Origin: Asterias amurensis
Taxonomy: Eukaryota > Echinodermata > Asteroidea > Forcipulatida > Asteriidae
Length of the DNA stretch: 64,000 nt
Direction: 5' to 3'
Assembly: GCF_032118995.1 (NCBI RefSeq)
Contig: NC_092649.1
Coordinates: 26,533,927-26,597,926, forward strand
Position 1 is the stretch's first letter, and each line of letters begins with the position of its first letter. Position numbers and translations under genes: made by a program. The notes under the pieces were generated by a model that did no database searches, was not told the DNA's origin, and saw only the letters and a program-made list of their open reading frames with translations. Shown piece after piece: positions 23,369-33,125 of this stretch.

Positions 23369-23521
23369 CTTTTGTCGGCTGAATGAAACGGTGTCCTTGG
23401 CTTTCGTTGAATGACCATGGTCTGTTTTCGGCTTTGGTCGTGAAGTTTTACCCTGCAGTCTCCGCGGCGATTCACCGGAGTTATCCCCAGCCACCTCGCA
23501 GCTCAACACCGAAGTTAACAT
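23369..23521 (-). CDS. First coding exon of B gene, L copy
   Basis: Fifty-one codons from ATG (23521) to a donor reading AAAAG then GTAAGG. The peptide starts MLTSVLSCEVAGDNSGE and is rich in Lys, Arg, Ser and Thr; no family was recognised. TATATAA lies at 23614-23620 on the same strand, about 95 bp upstream of the ATG. Repeated in R1 and R2 with few changes. The next recognisable exons do not keep the frame, so the product may be very short or the gene decayed. Confidence 0.45.
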
Positions 23522-23613
23522 TTAGCTTTTAAAGTCTGTAGTCGGAATTAACTTCGTGGAACACACGAGATGTACTGAAGCACTCAACAGTGAATTTAAT
23601 CTGAACTGCAGTT

Positions 23614-23620
23614 TTATATA
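23614..23620 (-). promoter_or_regulatory. TATA box of B gene, L
   Basis: Minus-strand TATATAA upstream of the L exon 1. Confidence 0.5.
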
Positions 23621-24094
23621 AAAACTTCTGTCGCCATTGTCTGTCGTTAACAAAATTGCGAGGAGGTTCACATGTTTTCTCCTTGCCGTGTACTTGACCA
23701 AATCTTCATTAAAGACTGTCAGAATCAGTTCTAAAAGTGCACATTATTGCCAAAATGTTTCTGAATGCACATGACTGGCCATGGTGAGAATTTCGTTAAA
23801 TTTACAGGTAAAGTTCATCAGAAAACGCGACGTCCAAGTCCCAGTAAGAGCAGAGATACAGCATGAAGTCCTCCAGTCGTCCGCTACACGAGTTAAATGC
23901 CGAGCAGACGATATTTTGCCAAGAAAAAAAAGCGCAAACCTCCTAATTTGCATAATAAAGGCTGACCTCGATGAGGTGACATTCCTCAGCGACCACTGAC
24001 CAATCAATGGACTTGATTGGTAAAAACAAGACTCCAGGTGGCCTAATTATTCATAAATCGGCTAACGGAGAACAAAACAGTGGAAAGTAATGGG

Positions 24095-24625
24095 CTTTAA
24101 AGGAGGACTCTACAAAACTAATGCTTTTCGGTGGCATGTTTTTGCTGTTGACGGGGTTTAATACGCGACCGATAGAACTTAATGAATGGAGACCTCTTTA
24201 CTGTGGTCGAAACTTGGTTTCGAGGTATGGTCGTCACCTTACTATAAACACTGTTGAGTTGGGGTTAAATTGTCTGTATTACACCCAAACCAACAATGCA
24301 ACTTGTATAGTGTCTCCTATATCTCAAAAAGGACAATAATAAGGCACTGAAAACTTTGATATTGTTATTACTAAAATAAGGACCCCTATATACTAGCAAA
24401 CTAGCAAAGGAGAGCTGTTGATATAAACGTTGTGAGAAATGACTTCCTCTGGAGTAACGTTGTTTAAAAGATTTAAAGTCATTATTTTCGTAAAAGACTT
24501 TTGGCCTGAGGAATCAGAATTACACTTGTATAACAAGAGTATCTTTCACTATTTTCTTGCAACTTCGATAGGCCACCTCAATAGTCAAATTTTTCCACAA
24601 ATTCGTTCGTTTTTTTCCGCATGTG
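24095..24625. other. Shared non-coding segment upstream of B promoter, L
   Basis: No supported gene. Includes an open stretch of 72 codons also seen reversed in R1 and R2, and a ~270-bp part (24,340-24,620) missing from R1. That part resembles the TTAA MITE family of 9974-10,568. Confidence 0.4.
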
Positions 24626-24659
24626 TGTGTTGAGAATGCTGGTCACCACATGCACAATC

Positions 24660-24812
24660 CATTGCCTCTAATACCCAGGCGGCGTGGGCCCAACCGCCCT
24701 CTCTTTCCCGCATTCACGGACCGCGTCGGCCGTGCACGCTTGTGGGTGACAGAGCTCCGCTGGCCCCCACGAGCCCTTCCCTCCGAACGCCACGGCCCGG
24801 CATACTGCTGCT
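24660..24812. promoter_or_regulatory. GC-rich island, L
   Basis: A ~150-bp CpG-rich block in otherwise AT-rich DNA, next to the CCAAT/octamer module. Also at 27,420-27,550 (R1) and 38,820-38,960 (R2). Confidence 0.45.
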
Positions 24813-24825
24813 CAACGCATACAGA

Positions 24826-25225
24826 CAGAAGCCGGCCAATGAGAGCAATGTATGCAAATCTTAGCCTTTATTGCACTAGGGAAAAAATACTGCGTCTTGG
24901 CAATATATAGGTAGGCTCCGTTCAACGTTTTATGTATAATAGCATTAAGTGCAAAATGGGAACCAGACTTAGTCTGTTTGAACCACAAGAGGGCGCTAGA
25001 TCGTTTTAACGGTGCTTCAAAATCTGATGTACTGTATGATAATAATTTTATCGGAATTCTTGTACCGATTTTCTGAGTGTATGATAGTTCGATAACCACT
25101 TCCATTGATGCATAAGCCTGCCTCAGATGGTAATGGCTCATCTGTATCACATTGTTATGTTTCTGATCACAGCAGAGTTTTGGTGGGGGTGGAATTCGGG
25201 GTTCGGGGTTCGGGGGGGGGGGTCT
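24826..25225 (+). repeat. CCAAT-octamer-TATA-CTCF module, L
   Basis: In order on the plus strand: CCAAT (24,836), ATGCAAAT (24,852), TATATAG (24,904), a CTCF-like site (24,983-24,998), then TGATCACAGCAGAGTTTTGG and a G-run. Diverged relatives recur in the spacer, in R1, in R2 and beyond. Class unknown: duplicated host promoter, solo terminal repeat or non-autonomous element. Confidence 0.6.
24983..24998 (+). promoter_or_regulatory. CTCF-like site
   Basis: CCACAAGAGGGCGCTA matches the bilaterian CTCF core CCACNAGGGGGCGCTA at all but one defined position. Confidence 0.5.
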
Positions 25226-25624
25226 AAAAAAAAAAAAAAACGCTCTCCCGTTACGCTGCTGAGTGAACACAAACTATGACTTTTGCACACACCAACAAAA
25301 CCCCGGATAAACCATAAACTCAACTCAAACGCGTACGTGCCTATTCTCTCTGTTTTCAATCCATGGGGGGGTACTATTCTCTATTACTGGTCTTGCGACG
25401 ATCTTTGCAGTGAAAGTTTACACTGAAGTAAGCATAAAAGCATACAGTCTGCGCACTGACTGGCCCCAGCCAGGCCCCAGTCAATGATAGAGGTGTATGT
25501 TAATCTTGCCGTCAATGTGCTAGGGGAAAAACGTCCGCCTTACCATTTCATAGTTAGGTTCTCTTCAATACTTTTTGTATAATGGCATTGCGTTGATAAT
25601 GGTAACCAGAAATAGTCAATTTCT

Positions 25625-25641
25625 ATCAAAAGAGGGCGCTA
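25625..25641 (+). promoter_or_regulatory. Degenerate CTCF-like site
   Basis: ATCAAAAGAGGGCGCTA in a diverged module (25,440-25,815); the CCAC part is lost. Confidence 0.25.
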
Positions 25642-26361
25642 GATAGTTCTAACGGTGCTTCAAAATCTGATGGCGACAAGATTGTACCGTTTTTATTTTT
25701 CACAAAAATGTCTGATATTGCGATTATCATTTCACAAAACGCATGTCAGTTGATGCACCACATAATGTTGTCAAATGTATTGTTTCTGATCACAGCAAAG
25801 TTGGGAGCCGGGGGAGGGGTAACCAATCTTATATTCTTAAGCAAGATATTTCGTCAGTGCTTTGTCCTTCGGATGTGATGCCGTTGGTTAAAACCATTGT
25901 TTGATAAACAATCGTAGCCATCATTCTCTCTCTATTAAATTTTTTGTGGTTTTATTATCACCAATATTTATATAACATAGTTATTATCTGTGAATAACGA
26001 ATATTCGTATACAACAAATATTTATAATATATAGCTTATAAATAACTTATTATTTATACTAGTTATTTCATTATATACAAGGAACAATTACTTGCAAATA
26101 AACATTATAAATAACCATTATTTATATCTAAAAATATAACCAATTGGTCGCGCCTATAACGGCATACTACCGTTTGCCCCCCCCCCCCCCCCCCCGGGCC
26201 AAATGCCACACCAACTCTGCTGTGACAACATTTTAACACAGGTAAAGACCATCTAAGGTAGGTTTTATGCAAACTTATGCAGTGGTAATTTCTGTTTCAG
26301 ACTTTGAGAAAAACCGGCACAATCCCGATACCATCAGATTTTGAGGACCGTTAGAACTGTA

Positions 26362-26377
26362 TAGCGCCCCCTTGTGG
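26362..26377 (-). promoter_or_regulatory. CTCF-like site
   Basis: Minus-strand CCACAAGGGGGCGCTA, matching the CTCF core at every defined position. Confidence 0.55.
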
Positions 26378-27009
26378 TTGAAACTGACTAAGTCTGGTTC
26401 CCAGTATGCATGCTTTGCCACTAAACGAAACCATTGAAAAGAGCCTATCTATATAATGGCAAGACGCTTTAATTTTTCCCCTAGAGCGATAAAGGCCAAG
26501 ATTTAAATACCTGCGCTCATTGGCTGGTGTCTGTATGCCTATAAGCTTCATTATAAACTTTTAGTTGCACAGTTAGAGCATCGTTCATCATGACGTGTAG
26601 GCCTACATCACTTTTCGCCAAGACCAGTTAGAGAATTCTACCTCCATGGTTGCAGTACGCGTTTGAGCTGAGTCAATGATGTCAACGTGGTTTTTTTTTA
26701 AAGATCGCAAGTTTAAAATGGCCTACTGCTAAAATCTTGCACACGTGTGCACCACCAGTGGCATGAAAGAACCTGGGGATTTGATGTCAGTTCCCCGGTG
26801 CTGTATTTATGCAGTCATTAGTTATAAATAACCACATAAATATAAATAATTTCAATATTATTACAACCAATACAGCCATTTCATTTATACCTTTAATAGA
26901 TGGTCCAAGAACATTGTTTTCAGAGCTGCACTTCATCAGTCACAATTGGTTTGCTTTAATCCCTCCGAAGGACAAAGTATCTTGCTCAAAAATACAAGAC
27001 CGACGAACT

Positions 27010-27400
27010 AACCCCCCCCCCCCCGAACCCTCAACCCCACCCCACCCAAACTCTGCTGTGATAAAAAACACAACAACGTAATGCAGATTAGCCATTACCA
27101 TCTGAGGCAGGCTTATGCATCATTGTGAAGTAGTTAACGATACACTCAGAAAATCGGTACAACAATTCCGATATTATCATACAGTACATCAGATTTTGAA
27201 GCACCGTTAGAACGGTCTAGCGCCCTCTTGTGGTTCAAACTGACAAAGTATGGTTCCCATTTTGCACTCAATGCCATTTATACACAAAACGTTGAACGGA
27301 GCCTACCTATGTATTGCCAAGACGCAGTATTTTTTCCCTAGTGCAATAAAGGCTAAGATTTGCATACAATGCTCTCATTGGCCGGCTTCTGTCTGTATGC
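27010..27400 (-). repeat. CCAAT-octamer-CTCF module, R1
   Basis: Reverse orientation: CCAAT (27,377-27,381), octamer (27,358-27,365), CTCF-like site (27,217-27,232), C-run at 27,010. The TATA position reads tacatagg and is weaker than in L. Confidence 0.55.
27217..27232 (-). promoter_or_regulatory. CTCF-like site
   Basis: Minus-strand CCACAAGAGGGCGCTA in the R1 module, facing the plus-strand site at 24,983. Confidence 0.5.
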
Positions 27401-28363
27401 GTTGAGCAGCAGTGTGCCGGGCGATGGCGTTCGGAAGGAAGGGCTCGTGGGGGCTAGCGGAGCTCTGTCAACCACAAGCGTGCACGGCCGACGCGGTCCG
27501 TGAATGCGGGACAGAGAGGGCGGTTGGGCCCACGGCCGCCTGGGTATTCAAGGCAATGGATTGTGCATGTGGTGACCAGCATTCTCAACACACACATGCG
27601 GAAAAAAACTCCGAATTTTGTGAAAAAAGTTTTCAGTGCCTTATTATTGTCCTTTTTGAGATATAGGAGACACTATACAAGTGCATTGTTGGTTTGGGTG
27701 TAATACAGACAATTTAACCCCAACTCAACAGTGTTTATAGTAAGGTGACGACCATAACTCGAAACTAAGTTTCGACCACAGTAAAGAGGTTTCCATTCAT
27801 TAAATTCTATCGATCGCGTATTAAACCCCGTCAACAGCAAAAACATGCCACCGAAAAGCATTAGTTTTGTAGAGTCCTCCATTAAAGCCCACTACTTTTC
27901 ACTGTTTTGTTCTCCCATAGCCGATTTATGAATAATTAGGCCACCTGGAGTCTTGTTTTTACCAATCAAGTCCATTGATTGGTCAGTGGTCGCTGAGGAA
28001 TGTCACCTCATCGAGGTCAGTCTTTATTATGCAAATTAGGAGGTTTGCGCTTTTTTTTTCTTGGCAAAATATCGTCTGCTCGGCATTTAACTCGTGTAGC
28101 GGACGACTGGAGGACTGCATGCTGTATCTCTGCTCTTACTGGGACTTGGACGTCACGTTTTCTGATGAACTTTACCTGTAAATTTAACGAAATTCTCACC
28201 ATGGCCAGTCATGTGCATTCAGAAACATTTTGGCAATAATTGTGCACTTTTAGAACTGATTCTGACAGTCTTTATTGAAGATTTGGTCAAGTACACGGCA
28301 AGGAGAAAACATGTGAACCTCCTTGCATTTTTGTCAACGACGGACAATGGTGACAGAAGTTTT

Positions 28364-28370
28364 TATATAA
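28364..28370 (+). promoter_or_regulatory. TATA box of B gene, R1
   Basis: TATATAA 93 bp upstream of the exon 1 ATG. The octamer and CCAAT boxes lie ~330-400 bp further upstream. Identical in L (23,614-23,620) and R2 (43,218-43,224). Confidence 0.55.
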
Positions 28371-28462
28371 AACTGCAGTTCAGATTAAATTCACTGTTGA
28401 GTGCTTCAGTACATCTCGTGTGTTCCACGAAATTAATTCCGACTACAGACTTTATAAGCTAA

Positions 28463-28615
28463 ATGTTAACTTCGGTGTTGAGCTGCGAGGTGGCTGGGGA
28501 TAACTCCGGTGAATCGCCGCGGAGACTGCAGGGTAAAACTTCACGACCAAAGCCGAAAACAGACCATGGTCATTCAACGAAAGCCGAGGACACCGTTTCA
28601 TTCAGCCGACAAAAG
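28463..28615 (+). CDS. First coding exon of B gene, R1 copy
   Basis: Plus-strand counterpart of the L exon: 51 codons, phase 0 donor GTAAGG at 28616. The promoter side shows a CCAAT box in both orientations (27,962; 27,978), an ATGCAAAT octamer (28,029-28,036) and TATATAA (28,364-28,370). Read straight into the next exon-like segment (29,177), the frame meets TGA at the seventh codon. If that splice is used, the peptide would be 57 residues. Function unknown. Confidence 0.45.
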
Positions 28616-29176
28616 GTAAGGGATAGCCATTCTCATACATTTCCATTCACTTAGCATGCTAAGAGGAACATCTCATATTTCTTAAACTTAATAACATGTC
28701 CCACTTGTAAATTATGTAATTAAGCATAGTTTGGAAAACTTTTTGTGGAGATATGTAAGGCCAACCTTGAGGTGTTAGTTCTCGTTGTGCTTTTCATGCC
28801 GTAAGCCCGGGGTGGACCCATCCGTCGCAAAGGGGCACTGCAACCATGCCGTCCTATATAACCGCTCCAGCACGCTGGCTGTCGGGGTAGACCTTGTAAA
28901 CGGAGCAAAACTAAATTAAATATCCTAAACCTATTATTATTATTATTTTATTTTTTTACAATTCATTGAAGAAACACTGGACCTCTTTCTAAAAATTATA
29001 AGGCTCCCATGTAAATTGCTCAATACAAAAACACCAGAGAATTAGAGAAGTAAAAATATGACTTGAAACCTTCCATGGTCCAGTGGTTAGGATTTTTATT
29101 TTATTTTTTTATTTTTATTGACAATTATTTTGTCACTTGGACTTATTTATTTGGTTTATTTTGTTGTTTTCCCCAG

Positions 29177-29353
29177 TCAGAGACAGTGAACAATTGAGGC
29201 AGCTGTTGGCGGTGGGCCAAAATGGTGAACATTTTGAGGTAGCCCAGCAGTGAGGTGAGCTCCAGTCCAATGAAGCTTCAAGAGCTATGATGGGCCTGTT
29301 ATCTATGGATGTGTGGTATGTGGACGTACATTGGAGTTCGCCAAAGGACCAAG
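29177..29353 (+). pseudogene. 177-bp exon-like segment, B gene R1
   Basis: Same segment as in L and R2, with acceptor ttttccccag and donor GTAAAA. It carries the shared in-frame TGA plus some private changes. Confidence 0.4.
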
Positions 29354-32300
29354 GTAAAAACAACTTGGCCACATCCGACTTCCACTTTTTAGTACACTTC
29401 ACCTCTTTGCTTGGACTTAATGCAATTTTTTTTTTTTTTTTTTTTTTTATAAAATCTCTTGTGCAACTGACACAAAATACATCTAATGTTTTCAGAGACC
29501 CTTAACATATAAAAGTTGATATACATTTTACTGCTGTGGAATGCAATCGAATTTCACTGATGAATAAATCAATTGAATTGAATGAACATAAACCCATTCT
29601 CTTGTGAGCTGGGGTTTTTCTGAAAAAAAAGGTTGTTGAAGTTATTTATTGACCTTTCTTACCAAAAATAGACAGAACAATTTGTTAGATTAGTGATATA
29701 GAGCACAATTATAGTGGAGGTCGGATTATGCTAGTTGACCTAAATCAAGATCAAGATCAAGACAAGATGAAGACTGCAAAGAGTAAGAGAAGATCTAACC
29801 CGTTCTCTTGCAGAGTCCAACCCCTCGTACCACCCCTCCCCTCCTGATATTTGGCGACCTTGTTGATGTTGTCCTTGCTTGTGCCGCTTTTGAGGCGACT
29901 TCAGAGTTTCTCTGCATTTCTTGATGTGCATATTGGTCGAAGCCAATGATGCTTTTTAATAGGAGACTGGTCTTACTGGAAATTTCTGTTGGTGATGATA
30001 CTTCAAGTCGTCAGTTGTCATGTTAATGCACAATTGTCATGATTTAAGATTTTAAATAGCATAATTGTTTATAAAGGATCAATAGTCGAAAAATTCTTCT
30101 TTAAAACATTCAGAATAATTTTCATTAATTTTTAAAAACACTATGTAGCACAAAACCAGCTATAAGTGCATTATAGTCCAATCACCATTCAATTGATGAC
30201 TAATGTTTGATTTTGGAATATTTTAAATATATTATTTAGATATTAAGCTAAATTGATAGTTACATATTCCTTATAATTATCAGCATTACATCAATTCTGA
30301 ATAAAATTATACACATTTCCAACTGAACATAAATAACATTGAAAGATTAAAACAAAAACAACAAAACAGCTGAAACCCTTGCTCATTTTAGATATTTTAG
30401 ATATAGGTAAACCTTTTATAAAACACTTGACTCTTAATGCTCCCAAACTAAAAATCGTTTATACAATACCCTACTTAAATACTGAAGCAAACTATTTGTA
30501 CGCGCTGCGAAAAGAAGAAGAAAAAAAGAGAAGCCGAAGCAGATGGAAGAGAAGAAAAGGAGGAGAAAAAGAGCAGATCATCCATGGGGAAGAGATGCCA
30601 GAAGAACATAAAGGTTTGTATGAATGGTGAGATAGTAAAGGCCTAGAGTATTAGTGTTGGCCTAGAAATAAGACTAACTATCTATTTTTCAACAGGTATA
30701 AGGCAACAGGTTAAGTATAAGGTGTGACTGGTGTAGTACTTAGTCTTGATTCAAAGATGCTAAGGACAGAAAAAAACAAGTTCTTAAAAGAGCTTAAGAT
30801 GTCTTGAACCAAGACTAAGAACTACGCCGCATCACCAGTAAACCCCGAGCTAAAGTAGATGATGAAGACTCCCTTTGATGTCCCTGATGAGTGACTGGAA
30901 GCAAGTCTAGTCAGCTTTTTGCAGCAAAGGTCAAGTATAACAGGTCAAGTATAAAGTAGGAGTGTCTGGGTGAGTATGAAAGAACAATAACCCCTTTTCT
31001 CAACAGCGACTAACTTTTCTCTTCACAGCGTTTAACACTTTTTTCCGCAGCCTAACTGGCCTTCTCAGGCTACACTCTTTTTGTTTTGTTTTCCAGTCTG
31101 TAACCAGTTCTTGCTGAAGTGGATGCTGTGGCTAGCTAATTGTGCACAGATGACAGCTGTTTGGTAAAGTATTAGTGTATCAGGTAAAGTATCAGGTAAT
31201 AGTGAACCTGACCATGGCTTAATGATGAGGTACCCCAAAATGCTAACTTTTATAGAATTTGTTTTTCTCCAGATCTTGTGATGAAGTGGTTTGTGTGCTG
31301 AAATCTTCTTTTCTATTTGCTGATGTGACCAGCTGGAACTCTGGCCATGCAAAAGATTTGGTAATGTATTGATTTATATAAATTACAAGTTACTGACGAA
31401 GAAACTACCAACATAAATGAGACAATAACTCAAACCAGAAATTTTAAGGATTGCATACAAATCTAAGCATATCTTATTTTATGAATTTGGAATCCTTACT
31501 AAAATAATTGAGGAGGGCTCTTCTCGCAAATTATTCTCAAGATATGTAAATTAGGGAATTTTCCCCTGTAAATGGAGTTTGCAAAAAGTCAAAAACAGAC
31601 TACTTGGAAAGTTTATTAAAAAAACACATTTTAAATCATGTCCAACTTTTACTTGGCAGCATGTAAAAATAACATGCTGCTAATAGTGGATGTTGTGGCA
31701 TGCTTTTTGTGCACAGATAGCAGGTATGGGACACTGTGGCTGACTTTGCTTTGGTAAAGTATAGGGGTCATATCAAGTGAACTTGATGAGGTACGCCAAA
31801 ATGCTAATCTTTATAGAAACATTTTCTTCCAGAAAGCTGATCATGTGTGGTGAAATCTTCTTTTCTATTCGCTGAGGTGATGCCTATACAAGCAGGGACT
31901 GGGGTCATGCACAAGGTTTGGTAATGTATCGGTTATAAGATCACACAAGTGGAATACGAGTAAAACGTAGTGCTTCTGCGTTCCATATCCAACCAGGCTG
32001 AAGGCTGAGTTGGGTATGGGACGCAGTTGCGCTATATTTTCCTGTATTTCATGAACAAGACAGGACACCAAGGATTAAATGGTTATTTTTTTAATTAAAT
32101 AATCATCATTCTCAACTTCAACTCGAGCATTCAGCTTATAAAGCCCAATACGCAGAGTTAGAATATACAAGATGCAGGATGTGATAAGGGGCGTGCCAAC
32201 ACGGATATCACTCTCCTTGTTGCTATGGATCGACCAATCAGAAATGAATATTCAAGCCTGCATGAAGATAGAAGTTTGTTTAGAATGAATAAACTGCATA

Positions 32301-32649
32301 CTAAATGGGCAACATCTCGATCTGAAATGTTTAATTTTTTTATACAAACCTTATCAGTTTGTTGATAACTTTGGAAGGAACTTGAACAAAACATTCATGA
32401 GTATCTCAAATAAATCTTGAGTAGTAAAGATAGTTGTAACCAGCAGTCTGATCATTTGCAATTCTACAACAGCTCAAGCATGACTGACCAGTCTACCACC
32501 AAGATTAACTTAAGAAGTAGTTATGACTTGCTTGAACAAATTGAAATCCTTTCTGATACACTAGAAGTCGGCTATTCTTGCAATTCATAACAAAGATATG
32601 TTTATGAGTGATACATTTGTCTGTGCCTGCCTGCTTGATTGTCCCTCAG

Positions 32650-32746
32650 TTCAGCAGTTTCTTGTGGAGTGATGACTACAACTGAACCTGTTTGGATAAG
32701 CATCATTGGAGGATCCAAGTGCAAAGAACCAGAAACAGTCTGCCAG
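32650..32746 (+). other. 97-bp exon, B gene R1
   Basis: R1 counterpart with identical splice boundaries and open frame. Confidence 0.5.
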
Positions 32747-32775
32747 GTAAGTTTAAACACAAAACTTTCCTTTAA

Positions 32776-32870
32776 AGGAACATTACAGAATTGGTTTTTG
32801 CTAACAAAAAAAAGTTGCTGGCATTTTCTGTTTTTTTTAACCACGTCTGTAATGTTTCTTTTAAGAGAAG
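32776..32870. mobile_element. ~95-bp TTAA MITE, R1
   Basis: Flanked by TTAA at 32,772-32,775 and 32,871-32,874; ends AGGAACATTACAG and its complement. Confidence 0.7.
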
Positions 32871-33012
32871 GTTCATCTGACGAAATTTGCCAAGGGAGAA
32901 AATGACAAGTTAGCACCTGTGAAGGATTAAAGTTGTTGATTTCATTGTTCTTTGCGGTACCTACTGCTAATAATAGGATTCAAACTACCTCTAGCTAGCT
33001 ACAGACTTTATC

Positions 33013-33125
33013 TTAGTGGTCTAGTTGGTAAGACACTGCTCTAGAATTGCAAAGGTCGAGGGCTCAAATCCCACCCAAGTAATATGCCTGTGGATTTACT
33101 CAGCTCGCAAAGTACTGAGTATAGC
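33013..33125 (+). mobile_element. tRNA-derived SINE, R1
   Basis: Single copy equivalent to the L trimer, plus strand, with the B box slightly degraded (GGCTCAAATCCCACC). Confidence 0.65.

Larger units (their letters stand above)
14596..25225 (+). repeat. Left arm (L) of giant inverted repeat
   Basis: About 10.6 kb whose reverse complement recurs at 27,010-36,940 and, with insertions, at 38,410-53,470. Collinear landmarks in reversed order include the A flank, the repeated exons, a ~90-bp MITE, the 97-bp exon, the 177-bp exon, the first exon and the CTCF-like module. Homology stops in a G-run at about 25,225. Confidence 0.92.
25226..27009. other. Spacer of the palindrome
   Basis: No gene seen. 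Holds two diverged modules in opposite orientation (25,440-25,815 and 26,175-26,560), an AT-rich block with many taaataa words (25,930-26,150), a C-run of about 20 (26,177), and the start of R1 from 26,277. Confidence 0.6.

Noticed and set aside
24826-25225. Solo retroelement terminal repeat
   Set aside because: Promoter-like boxes fit, but no defined termini, target duplication or internal element was seen, so class is left open.
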